From assembly GCA_963833675.1 (NCBI GenBank), contig CAWHYW010000047.1, positions 1 to 64,000 on the forward strand: DNA of 64,000 bases, written 5' to 3'. Positions within the stretch are counted from its first letter, which is position 1; each line of letters starts with the position of its first letter. Source of the DNA: DASQDN01 sp963833675 (GTDB lineage Bacteria > Acidobacteriota > Terriglobia > Bryobacterales > Bryobacteraceae). The notes beneath the pieces were generated by a model. The model was not told the DNA's origin. It was given only the letters and a program-made list of their open reading frames with translations, and did not search any database. This document shows, piece by piece, positions 57,893-64,000 of the stretch. A program made the position numbers and the translations under genes.

Positions 57893-58558
57893 CTATCGGG
57901 ATTGTTGCGGCTGCTCCTGGAAGACCTTGCCCCAATCCTTTAAAAACTGATCCAGTCCGCGGTCGGTAAGGGGATGGCTGAAAAGCTGGTCGAGAATCTT
58001 GAATGGCATCGTCCCAATATGGGCCCCTGCCATCGCGGATGCGATTACATGATTCGGAGTGCGCAACGACGCCGCAAGGATTTGCGATTTATATCCGTAG
58101 TTGTCGAAAATCTGGACGATCTCGTCAATCAAGTGCATTCCGTCGATGCCGATATCATCGAGACGGCCCACAAAAGGACTCACGATGTAAGCGCCCGCCT
58201 TTGCGGCGAGTAGCGCTTGAGCCGCGGAGAAAATGAGCGTCACATTGACGCGGATTCCTTCCTTTGAAAGACGTGAACAGGCGCGTATGCCATCGCGCGT
58301 AAGAGGCACTTTCACCACTACGTTCTTATGGATTTTGGCCAGCTTCCGCCCTTCCGCAATCATTTCTTCTGAGGCGGTCGCAACCACTTCAGCGCTGATG
58401 TCACCGTCGACTATGTCGCAGATCTTGGCGATCTGTTCTTCGATCGGCTTGCCTTCTTTGGCGATGAGGGAAGGATTTGTCGTGACACCGTCGATGATGC
58501 CCCATTCAGCGCCCTTCCTCAGCTCATCGAGATTCGCGGTATCAAGAAAGATCTTCAC
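57893..58558 (-). CDS. tal: Transaldolase, small FSA/TalC-type
   Basis: 221 residues, class of short decameric transaldolases. N-terminus MKIFLDTANLDELRKGAEWG; Schiff-base lysine in KNVVVKVPLTRDGIRACSRL; phosphate-binding NVTLIFSAAQALLAAKAGAY, then VSPFVGRLDDIGIDGMHLID and ILAASLRTPNHVIASAMAGA. It moves a dihydroxyacetone unit between sugar phosphates in the pentose phosphate pathway. The related fructose-6-phosphate aldolase cannot be excluded. FAA hydrolase is upstream with four bases between. Confidence 0.95.
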   Translation of the reverse strand: MKIFLDTANLDELRKGAEWGIIDGVTTNPSLIAKEGKPIEEQIAKICDIVDGDISAEVVATASEEMIAEGRKLAKIHKNVVVKVPLTRDGIRACSRLSKEGIRVNVTLIFSAAQALLAAKAGAYIVSPFVGRLDDIGIDGMHLIDEIVQIFDNYGYKSQILAASLRTPNHVIASAMAGAHIGTMPFKILDQLFSHPLTDRGLDQFLKDWGKVFQEQPQQSR

Positions 58559-58562
58559 TCGT

Positions 58563-59301
58563 TTACCCTCGGATGATCGGATTTTGCAGGAGACCTACGC
58601 CCGGAATTTCCACCTCGACTGTCTGCCCAGGTTTCATTGGACCAACGCCTGAAGGAGTGCCGGTTGCGATCAAATCTCCAGGCTCAAGCGTCATGCAAGC
58701 AGTGACGAACGCGATTATAGCATCCAGGGGAAATATCATGTCCGTGATTACACCGTCCTGTTTAACTTCGCCGTCAAGCCGGGTGATCACGCGAAGGTTG
58801 TTTAGCTGGACCTCGTCACGAGGAATCAGGTGAGGCCCAACTGCGCAAAAAGTATCGAAACCTTTCCCACGCGTGAACTGCACATCTTTGCGCTGGATAT
58901 CGCGAGCGGTCACGTCGTTGAGGCAGGTGTATCCGGCTACGAATTCCATCGCGTTTTCCCGGTTGACATGCTTTGCCTGCCTTCCCGATAACGACCCCGA
59001 GTTCCCCTTCGAAATGTACGTTCTGTGAGATCGGCGGATAGACGATCGCGTCGCCGTGGGCAATCAGAGAGGATGGCGGCTTGAGGAAGATTAAAGGCTC
59101 TGAAGGGACTTCATTGCCCAACTCTTTCGCATGGTCGACATAGTTCCGGCCGATGCAGACAATCTTTGTCGGTGAACATGGCGGGAGCAGGCGCGCGCCG
59201 TCAGGCAGATGCTCAAAACTACCGTGATGGACATCGGACTTCGAATCGGGAGCTGTAGGAGGGCACTGCTGCGACATCGTGTAGCGGACCAGTTTTGGCA
59301 T
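58563..59301 (-). CDS. Fumarylacetoacetate hydrolase family protein (one frameshift)
   Basis: About 246 residues. N-terminal part MPKLVRYTMSQQCPPTAPDS, KIVCIGRNYVDHAKELGNEV and the metal-binding FEGELGVVIGKAGK. A break near 58985 leads to AMEFVAGYTCLNDVTARDIQ, KGFDTFCAVGPHLIPRDEVQ and the C-terminal TLEPGDLIATGTPSGVGPMK. The family cleaves C-C bonds of acyl-pyruvates or 2-oxo acids in aromatic and amino-acid breakdown. The exact substrate is not determinable. Cytoplasmic. Confidence 0.9.
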
Positions 59302-59331
59302 GGGGTACCTTCATGCTATCCCGAAACAGTG

Positions 59332-59814
59332 ATGCCGCTGAAGCGTCCATTGGGCGTGCAACGGGAATTGGCAAGTTCAATCGCAGGCTTTCTGGCTACG
59401 GCTCCGATGACGATAGGAATGATGGCAATGCATCGAGCGCTGCCGCCGGAGCACAAGGATCCGCTTCCTCCACGCCAGATCACGGACAACGCCGCTGCGC
59501 GCGCCGGTGTCAATCTCGGTGACGAAGATACACGCAATGCGGCCGCATTGGGAGCGCATTTTGCGTACGGCGCATCCGTCGGCGCAATGTATGGACCAAT
59601 CGCCGGATCGACGAGCCTGCCGTCCGCTGTCGAAGGAATGCTCTACGGGATCGCAGTCTGGGGTGGAAGTTATCTGGGGATACTTCCAAGCGCCGGGCTT
59701 TACCGGTCAGCCGATGACGAACCTGCTCCCCGGAATGCCATGATCATTGCCGCGCACCTGATCTGGGGCGCTTCCCTTGGCGTTATGACGGAAGCTCTGG
59801 CCGACAAAAACTAA
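59332..59814 (+). CDS. Small multi-span membrane protein, DUF1440-like
   Basis: 160 residues from ATG 59332 (a GTG one codon earlier is possible). Hydrophobic segments: IAGFLATAPMTIGMMAMHRA, GAHFAYGASVGAMYGPIAG, YGIAVWGGSYLGILPSAGL and IIAAHLIWGASLGVMTEAL. Between the first two lies a soluble loop PEHKDPLPPRQITDNAAARA. The four-span glycine-rich pattern resembles the DUF1440/YagU group. Function unknown. Divergent from the FAA hydrolase 30 bases away. Confidence 0.7.
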   Translation: MPLKRPLGVQRELASSIAGFLATAPMTIGMMAMHRALPPEHKDPLPPRQITDNAAARAGVNLGDEDTRNAAALGAHFAYGASVGAMYGPIAGSTSLPSAVEGMLYGIAVWGGSYLGILPSAGLYRSADDEPAPRNAMIIAAHLIWGASLGVMTEALADKN

Positions 59815-59856
59815 AATCCTCTAGCAGTGAAAGGCAAGTTGGTATATTCTGTGAGA

Positions 59857-59887
59857 GGAAACGACCTGCTGGCCGCTGGCCGTTTCC
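59857..59887. terminator. Hairpin between convergent transcripts
   Basis: GGAAACG (59857-59863) pairs with CGTTTCC (59881-59887), with further pairs inside (CC/GG, GC/GC) and a small loop. No run of T follows on either strand. It sits between the end of the DUF1440-like gene and the small ORF downstream of lepA, so a bidirectional stop is likely but weakly supported. Confidence 0.35.
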
Positions 59888-59896
59888 CCTTTCAGG

Positions 59897-59986
59897 CTAA
59901 CGGATTCGTATCCGCAGCTTGAGAGTGACGGTGACTACCAGCAGTGCCAGTAGTACCGATCTCACAAGGATCGTGAGTTCGAGCAT
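59897..59986 (-). CDS. Candidate single-span membrane microprotein, 29 aa
   Basis: ATG 59986 to TAG 59897. The product starts MLELTILVRSVLLALLVVTV and ends in a basic tail TLKLRIRIR: a leucine/valine-rich helix followed by Lys/Arg residues, the pattern of bacterial membrane microproteins. A GAGGTGG stretch lies about 8-14 bases before the ATG. It is 156 bases downstream of the lepA stop on the same strand, so it could be co-transcribed. No homology is claimed. Confidence 0.35.
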   Translation of the reverse strand: MLELTILVRSVLLALLVVTVTLKLRIRIR

Positions 59987-60141
59987 TCGAAATCACCACC
60001 TCGGCTTCGACAGTGTCGGAAGGCTCGGTCCTAATCCGAGCTTTCCTTCGATAGCCCCGGAAGCTTCTCCGGACTGCCTCTTCCGGCTGTCGACGCCGCT
60101 GTGGTGATAGTGGGATCCAGCCTGACAGACTCTCTAAACTT

Positions 60142-61953
60142 CTAATCGTCCCCGGACTCGCTGACTTTGAGCACGGCCAGAAATGCTTCCTGAGGAATTT
60201 CCACGCGACCGACGCGTTTCATGCGGCGCTTACCCTCCTTCTGCTTCTCGAGGAGCTTGCGTTTCCGGCTGATGTCTCCGCCGTAGCACTTAGCGAGGAC
60301 ATTCTTTCGAATGGCGGAGACGGTCTCGCGCGCGATGATCTTGCCGCCGATCGCGGCTTGCAGGGCCACCTCGAACATCTGCCGTGGGATGAGCTTCCGA
60401 AGTCTCTCAATCAAAGCCTTGCCGCGTTCGTACGCGACATCGCGGTGAACGATGATGGACAAGGCGTCGACCGACTCGCCCGCAACCATGATGTCCAGCT
60501 TCACCATGGGCGAGACGCGATGTCCGGCTAAATGATAATCGAGTGAAGCGTAACCGCGGGATGCCGATTTTAGGCGATCGTAGAAGTCGAGAACGATTTC
60601 GTTAAGTGGAACTTCGTACACGAGCATCACTCGACCGCCGCCCATGTATTCGAATTTCTTTTGATTCCCGCGCTTCTCCTCGAGCAGCTTGAGAATTTCA
60701 CCGATGTACTCTTCCCGCGTGATTACCGTAGCCTCGATAATCGGTTCCTCGATCTGCTTAATCTCAGACGGATTGGGAAATTTCGTCGGATTTTCAACGG
60801 TTATTTTCTCGCCGTTCGATAGAGTGACCTCGTACCGCACTCCGGGAGCTGTCGTAATGAGATCGATATTGAACTCGCGCTCGAGACGCTCCTGGATGAT
60901 TTCCATGTGGAGAAGTCCGAGAAATCCACATCGGAAGCCGAACCCGAGAGCGACAGAGTTCTCAGGTTCAAAGTTGAATGCGCTGTCGTTCAGTCGAAGT
61001 TTCTCGAGGGCATCGCGCAATAATCCGTGCTCGTGGGATTCGACAGGGTAAAGGCCCGCGAACACCATCGGCTTGATCTCCTGGAAACCAGGAAGAGGTT
61101 CGGAGGCCGGATTTTGCTGGTCAGTAATCGTGTCTCCGATCTTTGCGTCGGACACGGTCTTTATGTTTGCAAACAGGAACCCGGCTTCGCCGGCCGAGAG
61201 TTCGTCGCAAGGGACAGGTTTCGGTGACTGGTAGCCGAGTCCCTCCACTTCATAAGTCGCCCCGGTGGACCAAAGCTTGATTTTCTGACCCATCCGCAAG
61301 CGCCCTTCCACGATTTTGCAGAGAATAATGACGCCGCGGTAAGGATCGAACCACGAATCGAAGATCAACGCCCGCAAAGGTGCTTCGGGGTCGCCAGTGG
61401 GCGGTGGAACACGCTGTACGACCGCTTCCAGCGTCTCTTCGATCCCGATTCCCTGTTTCGCGCTGACGAGCACCGCTTCGGTTGCATCGAGCCCAATCAC
61501 CTGTTCAATCTGTTCCCGGATCCGATCGGGTTCCGCTGAAGGCAGATCGATTTTATTGATGACGGGAATGATTTCGAGATTGTGATTCAGCGCCAGATAA
61601 GTGTTGGCGAGTGTTTGCGCTTCGACTCCCTGAGAGGCATCGACGACAAGTAGTGCTCCTTCACAAGCCTGTAAGCTGCGCGAGACTTCATAGGTGAAAT
61701 CGACGTGGCCCGGCGTGTCGATCAGATTGAGCTGATAATCTTTGCCGTCCTTTGCCTTGTAATCCAGCCTGACCGCATGAGCCTTGATCGTGATGCCGCG
61801 CTCGCGTTCCAGGTCCATGGAATCGAGAACCTGATCCATCATTTCGCGTTTGGACAGCGCCCCGGTGTACTCGAGCAAGCGATCGGCCAAGGTGGACTTG
61901 CCATGGTCGATGTGCGCGATGATCGAGAAGTTTCGGATGTGCGTGGGGTCCAT
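60142..61953 (-). CDS. lepA: Elongation factor 4 (LepA)
   Basis: 603 residues, intact. Translational GTPase: G1 FSIIAHIDHGKSTLADRLLE, G2 region ERERGITIKAHAVRLDYKA, G3 LIDTPGHVDFTYEVSRSLQ, G4 PVINKIDLPSAEPDRIREQI. The LepA-specific parts follow: KPMVFAGLYPVESHEHGLLR, LGFGFRCGFLGLLHMEIIQE and the C-terminal CYGGDISRKRKLLEKQKEGK with RMKRVGRVEIPQEAFLAVLK. It acts on stalled or assembling ribosomes. No lepB follows. Confidence 0.98.
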   Translation of the reverse strand: MDPTHIRNFSIIAHIDHGKSTLADRLLEYTGALSKREMMDQVLDSMDLERERGITIKAHAVRLDYKAKDGKDYQLNLIDTPGHVDFTYEVSRSLQACEGALLVVDASQGVEAQTLANTYLALNHNLEIIPVINKIDLPSAEPDRIREQIEQVIGLDATEAVLVSAKQGIGIEETLEAVVQRVPPPTGDPEAPLRALIFDSWFDPYRGVIILCKIVEGRLRMGQKIKLWSTGATYEVEGLGYQSPKPVPCDELSAGEAGFLFANIKTVSDAKIGDTITDQQNPASEPLPGFQEIKPMVFAGLYPVESHEHGLLRDALEKLRLNDSAFNFEPENSVALGFGFRCGFLGLLHMEIIQERLEREFNIDLITTAPGVRYEVTLSNGEKITVENPTKFPNPSEIKQIEEPIIEATVITREEYIGEILKLLEEKRGNQKKFEYMGGGRVMLVYEVPLNEIVLDFYDRLKSASRGYASLDYHLAGHRVSPMVKLDIMVAGESVDALSIIVHRDVAYERGKALIERLRKLIPRQMFEVALQAAIGGKIIARETVSAIRKNVLAKCYGGDISRKRKLLEKQKEGKRRMKRVGRVEIPQEAFLAVLKVSESGDD

Positions 61954-61987
61954 GCGGTATGATGTTGGCTAAACTTCAGTATCCCAT

Positions 61988-62774
61988 ATGTCCTACAAAA
62001 ATATCGTATTTGAGCATTTTGAGGACGGAATTGCCACTGTCATGGTGAGCCGTCCGGAGAAGCTAAATGCGGTGGATCGGGAAACCATGGGAGAGCTCGA
62101 AACCGCCTTCAAATACGTTCAGAATGAGCCCACTGTCAAGGCTCTGATCGTAACCGGCTGCGGGAGACAAGTCTTTCGTAGCCGGAGCCGACATTCATGA
62201 ACTTCAGTCGATCAGCGCAATCGAAGCGGCCCGGTTATCCGCTCGGGGCCAAGCTATCTTTCGATGTCTGGAAGGCATGAAAAAGCCGTCGGTTGCAGCC
62301 ATAAACGGTTTTGCCTTGGGAGCCGGCCTGGAACTCGCGATGGCGTGTACGCTGCGAGTGGCGGTTGCAACGGCGCGGTTAGGACTGCCGGAACTCAAAC
62401 TCGGGTTGATTCCTGGTTACGGCGGGACGCAGCGGCTCGCGCGACTGATAGGGCGCGGAAGAGCATTGGAGCTTCTGCTGACGGGCGACAAAATCGACGC
62501 GGAAGCCGCATGCCGTATCGGCCTGGTGAACCGCATATTTCCATCGGAATCGCTGCTGGAGGGTTCGCGCGATCTTCTACGCACGATCCTCACAAATAGT
62601 CCGATTGCGATCGCGCTTGCATTAGAAACGGTGGACGTCGGAGCAAACGTTGGACTGGAAGAAGGACTGCGATTCGAGTCCATGGCCTTTGGATTGACTG
62701 CTGCCACCAATGACAGAGATGAAGGAATCAAGGCTTTTTTCGAACGGCGTCCGCCGGTGTTTGCTGGGAAATAA
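61988..62774 (+). CDS. Enoyl-CoA hydratase/isomerase, crotonase family (one frameshift)
   Basis: ATG 61988 MSYKNIVFEHFEDGIATVMV, with PEKLNAVDRETMGELETAFK and ALIVTGCG. A break near 62168 joins to SFVAGADIHELQSISAIEAA, then KPSVAAINGFALGAGLELAM (second oxyanion strand and first catalytic Glu region), LGLPELKLGLIPGYGGTQRL (second Glu) and RGRALELLLTGDKIDAEAAC. About 262 residues. Typical beta-oxidation or butyryl/crotonyl hydratase; both Glu positions appear present, favouring hydration. It lies 3 bases before ribH. Confidence 0.93.
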
Positions 62775-62777
62775 ATA

Positions 62778-63260
62778 ATGGCTCGAATGATCGAAGGCAA
62801 CTTAGACGCGCAGGGGTTGAAATTCGCCATCATTGCCGCGAGATTCAACAGCTTTATCGTAGAGCGGCTGCTCGAAGGCGCACTGGATGCGCTCCGCCGC
62901 ACCGGAGCGGACACAGATTCGGTGGTGATCGTAAAGGTGCCTGGATCCTGGGAGATGCCGGTAGTAGCCGCCGAACTCGCGCGGCAGAAGCGCTATGACG
63001 GCATCATTTGTCTTGGCGCGGTGGTTCGCGGCGAAACGCCGCATTTCGATTATGTCGCGGGCAACGCGGCGAGCGGGCTTGCCGGTATACCGGCGGAAAC
63101 AGGTGTTCCGATTGCGTTCGGAGTACTCACGACGAACACCGTGGAGCAAGCAGTGGATCGGGCAGGAGCCAAGGCAGGCAACAAAGGCTTCGATGCGGCA
63201 ATGACTGCGATCGAGATGGCGCAACTTCTGCGCAAGCTGCGGAGCGAATCTACGGAATGA
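62778..63260 (+). CDS. ribH: 6,7-dimethyl-8-ribityllumazine synthase
   Basis: 160 residues, normal length. Penultimate step of riboflavin synthesis. LKFAIIAARFNSFIVERLLE, VVIVKVPGSWEMPVVAAELA, IICLGAVVRGETPHFDYVAG (catalytic His in the TPHFDY block) and PIAFGVLTTNTVEQAVDRAG are all present. The stop overlaps the nusB start (ATGA), the usual ribH-nusB arrangement. Other rib genes are not in the window. Confidence 0.97.
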   Translation: MARMIEGNLDAQGLKFAIIAARFNSFIVERLLEGALDALRRTGADTDSVVIVKVPGSWEMPVVAAELARQKRYDGIICLGAVVRGETPHFDYVAGNAASGLAGIPAETGVPIAFGVLTTNTVEQAVDRAGAKAGNKGFDAAMTAIEMAQLLRKLRSESTE

Positions 63261-63685
63261 GTTCCCGCAGGACATCGCGGCATCGCGCAGTGCAAGTTTT
63301 GTATCAATGCGATATGCGATCGCTGCCTGCGGACCAGGCGATCTCCGCTTTCTACGGGGGGTTGTATTCCGAAGAAAATGCCGAACCGCCCGAAAAAGAT
63401 CCGTTCATGGAAGCTCTCGTCCACGGGGCTGTGGAGAAAAAGGCCGACATCGACGAGCGGCTCGTCAAATACTCCGAGCGGTGGCGTATTGAACGCATGC
63501 CGGCGGTCGATCGCAACATCCTGCGGATGGCGATTTTCGAAATGATGCAGGGCGAGACTCCGCCGGCGGTGGTTATCGATGAAGCGATAGAGTTGGCCCG
63601 GAAGTTTTCCGGAGAGGGCTCGGCGCCATTCATCAACGGCGTTTTGGACTCGGTCCGAAAGGAAATCGAGGCTGAAGCGTCTTGA
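63257..63685 (+). CDS. nusB: Transcription antitermination protein NusB
   Basis: 142 residues from ATG 63257. All-helical NusB fold: RRTSRHRAVQVLYQCDMRSL, DPFMEALVHGAVEKKADIDE, RWRIERMPAVDRNILRMAIF and PPAVVIDEAIELARKFSGEG, ending PFINGVLDSVRKEIEAEAS. The Arg-rich N-terminus binds boxA RNA together with NusE (S10) for rRNA antitermination. Translationally coupled to ribH. Confidence 0.96.
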   Translation: MSSRRTSRHRAVQVLYQCDMRSLPADQAISAFYGGLYSEENAEPPEKDPFMEALVHGAVEKKADIDERLVKYSERWRIERMPAVDRNILRMAIFEMMQGETPPAVVIDEAIELARKFSGEGSAPFINGVLDSVRKEIEAEAS

Positions 63686-63694
63686 AGCCGGCCG

Positions 63695-64000
63695 CTATTT
63701 CCCGATGCAGAAGGTGCTGAAAATACGATTCAGGATATCGTCGGCGGTAGTAGCTCCGGTAATCGCGTCGATCGGCCGTAGAGCGCTATAGAGGTCGAGC
63801 AGTAACATCTCATGTGGGATATTGTTGGCTACTGCTTCCCGAGCGTCTCCTAACGCGACAAGAGCTTCCCGGAGTAGAGTTTCATGACGAAGACTGGTGA
63901 TGAAACCGGCTTCTTGCTCTATTTTGGGCGCCATTGCCGCAACTATCGATTGCCGCAAATCATCGATGCCCTCTCCGCTCAAAGCGGATACGGGTAAGGC
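63695..64000 (-). CDS. mnmE: tRNA modification GTPase MnmE, C-terminal part (partial)
   Basis: The window ends inside this gene; 101 residues are visible. LPVSALSGEGIDDLRQSIVA is the end of the GTPase domain. The C-terminal helical domain reads FITSLRHETLLREALVALGD, MLLLDLYSALRPIDAITGAT and ADDILNRIFSTFCIGK, with the signature C-terminal C(I/L)GK whose Cys takes part in the modification chemistry. It works with MnmG on U34 of tRNAs. Convergent with nusB, ten bases apart. Confidence 0.97.
   Translation of the reverse strand, partial: ALPVSALSGEGIDDLRQSIVAAMAPKIEQEAGFITSLRHETLLREALVALGDAREAVANNIPHEMLLLDLYSALRPIDAITGATTADDILNRIFSTFCIGK

Larger units (their letters stand above)
59815..60141. other. 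Intergenic region between convergent DUF1440-like and lepA genes
   Basis: No long coding frame. It holds a hairpin at 59857-59887 and a short membrane-type ORF on the minus strand at 59897-59986. The remaining sequence has short inverted words (CTCGG/CCGAG near 60030, CCGGAAGCTTCTCCGG near 60058) whose role I cannot judge. Confidence 0.5.

Noticed and set aside
57667..57969. 100-codon open frame on the plus strand
   Set aside because: No ribosome site, no domain, overlaps the transaldolase end antisense.
59919..60107. 62-codon open frame on the plus strand
   Set aside because: Ser/Arg/Pro-rich translation without structure; the minus-strand microprotein in the same region is more plausible.
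1..64000. CRISPR arrays, insertion sequences, integrons or prophage
   Set aside because: No regularly spaced direct repeats, no transposase or integrase other than the housekeeping Xer protein, and no structural phage genes were found.

Overview
The window reads as a chromosomal segment of an Acidobacteriota-like, Gram-negative heterotroph, most likely of the Bryobacter/Solibacter kind. The indications are lipid A genes (lpxA, lpxD), a DUF1549/DUF1553 plus DUF1501 Tat-exported pair, a PEP-CTERM protein, a Tat-exported Gfo/Idh/MocA oxidoreductase, a CxxC...CxxxH 'CLHCGSTL' zinc-ribbon membrane protein, many secreted hydrolases, a GC-rich sequence and ATGA-overlap operons. The assignment rests on gene content only. 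No insertion sequence, prophage, integron or CRISPR array is visible, and one tRNA gene was found.

Layout. 0-5.7 kb: DUF4097-like tail, nucleotide-sugar-type epimerase, PAS-GAF-GGDEF-EAL signalling protein, head-to-head lpxA and lpxD, and a small P-loop protein. 5.7-9.4 kb: a TetR regulator with a DUF1990 protein, divergent from a DCC-family thiol oxidoreductase and a TIGR01777 epimerase, then an HXXEE membrane protein. 9.5-18.3 kb: tRNA-Gln, exopolyphosphatase plus CHAD protein, gamma-glutamyltransferase-like protein, DUF72, a secreted Tyr/Arg-rich protein, purD, and an aldolase/2-hydroxyacid dehydrogenase pair. 18.3-24.1 kb: M23 and M16 peptidases, small membrane protein, oxidoreductase, PEP-CTERM protein. 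24.4-29.9 kb: trmFO-xerC, PilZ, rarA-rRNA methyltransferase, YdcF. 29.9-33.8 kb: a GT2-GT4 fusion glycosyltransferase coupled to a six-hairpin-glycosidase-like gene. 33.8-40.8 kb: secreted protein, ECF sigma/anti-sigma pair, DUF1549/DUF1553-DUF1501 pair, enolase-superfamily protein. 41.0-48.1 kb: a probable three-gene operon of a 1064-residue transmembrane repeat protein, a TPR protein and a secreted PHP-like protein. 48.1-64 kb: mostly housekeeping (class V aminotransferase, proS, rpiB-glyA, prfB with its programmed frameshift, tsaC/sua5, transaldolase, FAA hydrolase, lepA, enoyl-CoA hydratase, ribH-nusB, mnmE) around a glycosyltransferase, an XRE/S24-like regulator and a zinc-finger/sigma-region-4-like protein.

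About 26 of roughly 55 genes are split by single-base frameshifts, several at homopolymers, including genes that should be essential (proS, lpxD). The simplest reading is an indel-prone draft assembly. I therefore annotate these as whole genes with reading-frame breaks, not as pseudogenes. The one frameshift that is biological is in prfB.

The most novel material is the 41-48 kb operon: a zinc ribbon, about eleven Arg-rich motifs at a ~51-residue period, one membrane span and an exported beta domain, translationally coupled to a TPR protein. Next come recurring CCCTA/TAGGG dyads in four intergenic regions, a near-perfect 28-bp palindrome between convergent genes at 8583-8610, and a zinc-finger plus helix-turn-helix protein at 54908.
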